Assembly: GCA_017992195.1 (NCBI GenBank)
Contig: JAGOPC010000001.1
Span: 48,143-112,142, forward strand
Source: Patescibacteria group bacterium
GTDB taxonomy: Bacteria; Patescibacteriota; Gracilibacteria; Absconditabacterales; Absconditicoccaceae
Reading direction: 5' to 3'
DNA length: 64,000 bases
Every line of letters starts with the position of its first letter. The stretch's first letter is position 1. The position numbers and the translations under genes were made by a program. This document shows positions 61,635 to 64,000 of the stretch, piece after piece. Under the pieces are notes generated by a model that worked only from the letters and a program-made list of their open reading frames with translations, was not told the origin of the DNA and did no database searches.

Positions 61635-62003
61635 ATGCCCGAATATCACATGAAGAAATTTATGAAGTCGTGCAAATATGCCCTCGTTGGTATAAAGAAA
61701 GCATATCGCGAGCAAAGAAACCTTAAGATCATGGCGGTAGTTTCTGTAGTTACGCTTGTTTTGTGTATCATCTTGCCGGTTTCCTATCTTGATATAGCGC
61801 TGATTCTCATATGTAACGCAGCGTGTCACTCGGTAGAGCTTATTAACACAAGTGTCGAACATCTCTGTAACCATATTCACGATGGCTACCATGAGCGCAT
61901 CGGTGTGGTGAAAGATATCGCCGCAGGCGCGACGTTAGTTGTAGTGGTGGTGTCTGGTATCGTGGGATGTATTGTGTTTGTCCATTCGCTGCTGCTGCAA
62001 TAG
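61635..62003 (+). CDS. dgkA: Diacylglycerol/undecaprenol kinase family protein
   Basis: 122 residues. The signature EQRNLKIMAVVSVVTLVLCI, then ELINTSVEHLCNHI and IGVVKDIAAGATLVVVV matches small integral DgkA/undecaprenol kinases (E..N motif and KDxAAGAV). Three membrane helices. It phosphorylates a lipid alcohol in the membrane. Start ATG 61635 or 61650; no TGA; ends in TAG. Confidence 0.9.
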   Translation: MPEYHMKKFMKSCKYALVGIKKAYREQRNLKIMAVVSVVTLVLCIILPVSYLDIALILICNAACHSVELINTSVEHLCNHIHDGYHERIGVVKDIAAGATLVVVVVSGIVGCIVFVHSLLLQ

Positions 62004-62112
62004 TTGTTTTCTTGGTGGAAAAAGGAACGTAAATATGTATCATAGCATTGACTAAACGAGCAAGCGCGGAAGCGTTTCGGCGTTGTATCACTTTATCGAT
62101 TTTTCGTGAGTT

Positions 62113-62553
62113 ATGGCAAGCTGTAAAGATTATGCACTCAAATATATTCATCACTACCCGAAAACCGAGCAGGAGCTTAAGGTGAAGCTTTTGACGAAGC
62201 ATTACGATGAGGATGAGGTGGATGAGACGATGGCGTGGCTCAAAAAAATGAATCGGGTTGATGACAAACAGTTTACCCGCTTATATTTTCAGTCGGAGTC
62301 GGTGAAAAAGGGAAAGCCGCCCTATCTGGTAAAGCAAAAATTGCTGCAGAAGGGGGTCGATAAGAAACTTGTAGAGAAGATATTCGGCGAACTGGAGAGC
62401 GAAATTGACGAGGGGATCATCGAGCGCATCAAGAAAGAGGTGGAGAAACTGAAGAAAAAAGGGCTTGATGGCTTCGATATCGTTACGAAGATCTCCCAAA
62501 AATGATATAGGGTCGGGGATATCAAGAGAGCGTTGAAAACGAAAGAGGAATAA
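62113..62553 (+). CDS. recX: RecX-like regulatory protein
   Basis: 146 residues, one TGA near the end (SQK-G-YRVGDIK). Tandem three-helix repeats: YALKYIHHYPKTEQELKVKLLTKHYDEDEVDETMAWLKK (cut) and DDKQFTRLYFQSESVKKGKPPYLVKQKLLQKGV (cut), the usual RecX core. RecX binds RecA and limits recombination. RecA is not in this window. Ends in TAA within a terminator stem. Confidence 0.85.
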
Positions 62554-62565
62554 TCCTCTTTTTTA
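62542..62565 (+). terminator. Intrinsic terminator of recX
   Basis: AAAGAGGA (62542-62549) with TCCTCTTT (62554-62561), loop ATAA containing the stop codon, then T run. Confidence 0.85.
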
Positions 62566-62682
62566 TTTATTAGGAATATTTTATAGAATTTGTCTAGCGG
62601 AAAACCGGATCGAACTGCGGAGGGACGGGTAAAATTTGTGGAATTGCAAAGAGCTCGGTATTATTAAGTTTGTAATCTTTAT

Positions 62683-64000
62683 ATGCTGAGTTACATCAGA
62701 ATGCCTGAAAATGCACAAAACACAAACCAAAATCCTGTAGACGGTAGCGGAGGAGATCTTCTCGATAACCTTTCTGCTATGGCTCCGGACGCAAGATCGT
62801 CAAGCGCACTTCTTGCGAACTCAGATGGGGCGGCGGCCCAGGCGAAATCAGCAGACGGACCTGTCGACCCAAAAGCGAAGCAGTCGTCAGCGCCGCTTGA
62901 TCTTTCAGGTTTGGAAGCAACCGTAGATTCGTTTGCGACGACAAAAAGCCAAGAGTCGGCGAGGATAGATTTCAACGTGGCAAAAGGTTCGAACAAAAAG
63001 GACAAGGCCATGGAAGAGGCTATGTTTGAAAGAACGTTTTTCAATAAACTCACCAAGGCGATCATGTTTTTCCTCGTCTTTGCTGTGCTTCTGGCATTCG
63101 GATATATTTTCCAGCAATACATGCGTTTCATGCAGGGACAGCCCGTAGGAAATACTATTTCCTACTATATGCCATCGATCCATAAGACCTATTTGTCTAT
63201 CAGCAAGCTGATGGGGAGAACTCCTAATAAGTATGGCGTTGAAAGTCTCACAACCAAGATGGCTCAGCAAAATCTCAATACCATGATCACTGACGCATCA
63301 CTTGATTATATCGTCAAAAAAGAGGTGCTTACAAAAACAGTTTCCCAACTCATCAGCAGCACTACAACACAATATACGAGACTTGATGAGATCAAGCAAG
63401 ATATCGGAAGTTACGGATTCTTTCCTAAGGACGTGCAGGTCTTTGCGGCATCAACATTCGTTGATAACTCGCTACAGAAATCTCTCGTGGCTGTAGAGGC
63501 GATCAGATTTTCGACAGCGATGACCTTCTTCAGTAATCTTGACACATTCCTTCAGCAGTTCAGCAGCTTTGTCTCACTCAGTCCTGAGCAAGTTGCGGCG
63601 CTTATCGATGTCTATAAGAGTAGAGGTGAGAAGGATATTCAAAATTATCTCACGACATGTTACTTCAATCCATATGTTAATGCAGACAACTGTGCTATGC
63701 CGCAGGGCAACGACTTCGCAAACTACTATACGTACGTAGATACGAAGGCGTCTATCGAAAAGAGAATCTTCCCGATCCTGATGAGTTATCTCGATGCGAA
63801 GCTTGAAAACAGCGACTTCCCAAGTCTTGAGATAGATATCAAGAACTTTGATCCGTTGCAAAACAATATTTCGTTTGAAATTAATCTTAATACCTTCCAG
63901 GAGGACGAACTTCAACTCTTAAATAAAGGAATTCTTAACCCTCACATCTATCTTGCGACAAAGATCATTAATCTTCTCAGAGAAAGTAAGTTTATCGTCG
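62683..64000 (+). CDS. Large membrane-anchored protein, 3' truncated
   Basis: At least 439 residues; the frame runs past the right edge with no stop and no TGA in view. A hydrophilic cytoplasmic N-terminus of about 120 residues rich in Ala, Ser, Asn and Asp is followed by one membrane helix (AIMFFLVFAVLLAFGYIF, about residues 128-145), then an extracytoplasmic domain. The topology (single helix, large outside region with helical and Asn/Gln-rich parts) resembles the 764-residue protein at 24038, but I see no clear sequence repeat. Start ATG 62683 or 62701. Function unknown. Confidence 0.8.
   Translation, partial: MLSYIRMPENAQNTNQNPVDGSGGDLLDNLSAMAPDARSSSALLANSDGAAAQAKSADGPVDPKAKQSSAPLDLSGLEATVDSFATTKSQESARIDFNVAKGSNKKDKAMEEAMFERTFFNKLTKAIMFFLVFAVLLAFGYIFQQYMRFMQGQPVGNTISYYMPSIHKTYLSISKLMGRTPNKYGVESLTTKMAQQNLNTMITDASLDYIVKKEVLTKTVSQLISSTTTQYTRLDEIKQDIGSYGFFPKDVQVFAASTFVDNSLQKSLVAVEAIRFSTAMTFFSNLDTFLQQFSSFVSLSPEQVAALIDVYKSRGEKDIQNYLTTCYFNPYVNADNCAMPQGNDFANYYTYVDTKASIEKRIFPILMSYLDAKLENSDFPSLEIDIKNFDPLQNNISFEINLNTFQEDELQLLNKGILNPHIYLATKIINLLRESKFIV

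Overview
This window comes from a bacterium that reads UGA as glycine (translation table 25), so it belongs to the Gracilibacteria / Absconditabacteria (SR1, BD1-5) corner of the Candidate Phyla Radiation. The evidence is internal. Dozens of genes are cut by in-frame TGA exactly where a family-invariant Gly is expected, for example RsmA LGQNFL, TrmD GGGxGM, uL14 RIFGPV, ClpP GAPGKR, and the GatA motif GTDTGGS, where two consecutive TGA codons encode the Gly pair. Genes were therefore rebuilt across TGA, and TAA or TAG was taken as the end. Ribosomal protein uL30 is absent from its usual place, as expected for this radiation. Start codons lack Shine-Dalgarno sequences, and the 3' tail of the 16S rRNA has lost the CCUCC anti-SD core.

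Layout. 1-8 kb: end of a secreted beta-rich protein, then rsmA, tyrS, trmD, a Cys-rich small protein, and an ASCH / NUDIX / flavin-reductase cluster. 8-21 kb: a candidate small RNA, tRNA-Phe, tRNA-Pro and tRNA-Ile, tuf, and one long S10-spc ribosomal operon running from rpsJ to secY. 21-33 kb: dcd, a SAM methyltransferase, a PolB-type exonuclease, a large membrane-anchored protein, a membrane-fused spermidine-synthase-like protein, VOC and TatD proteins, an RseP-type protease, a 588-residue membrane protein with no UGA codon, and a DUF1003 protein. 33-41 kb: rpsL-rpsG, two small basic proteins, rplS, rplY, rpmB, tRNA-Lys, exonuclease III, gatA and murF. 41.4-45.1 kb: a complete diversity-generating retroelement (DGR). 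45-48 kb: VirB2-like membrane proteins and a glycosyltransferase. 48.3-53 kb: rRNA genes in the unusual order 23S-5S-16S. 53-64 kb: a lipoprotein, a MaoC-like protein, a PrsW-like protease, rnhA, clpP, a prepilin-like protein, a DUF475/TerC protein, an RsmF-like methyltransferase, dgkA, recX, and the start of another large membrane-anchored protein.

The accessory system that stands out is the DGR: target gene with variable repeat (VR), template repeat (TR), DGR-type reverse transcriptase and Avd-like protein. TR and VR align over 109 bp with 12 differences, and 11 of these fall on template adenines. A BRO-N gene carrying nine UGA codons lies just upstream, and the target has its own strong promoter with a dyad between -35 and -10.

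Three further patterns recur. First, near-consensus sigma70 promoters almost always have a 16-bp spacer, and several carry inverted repeats in the spacer. Second, four single-gene units, each with its own promoter and intrinsic terminator, end in UGA at or just before the terminator hairpin; under table 25 their mRNAs have no in-frame stop. Third, two promoters share an identical 14-nt spacer sequence, CTCGTGGGAGATTG. Everything here is read by eye from the sequence, with no alignment or database search.
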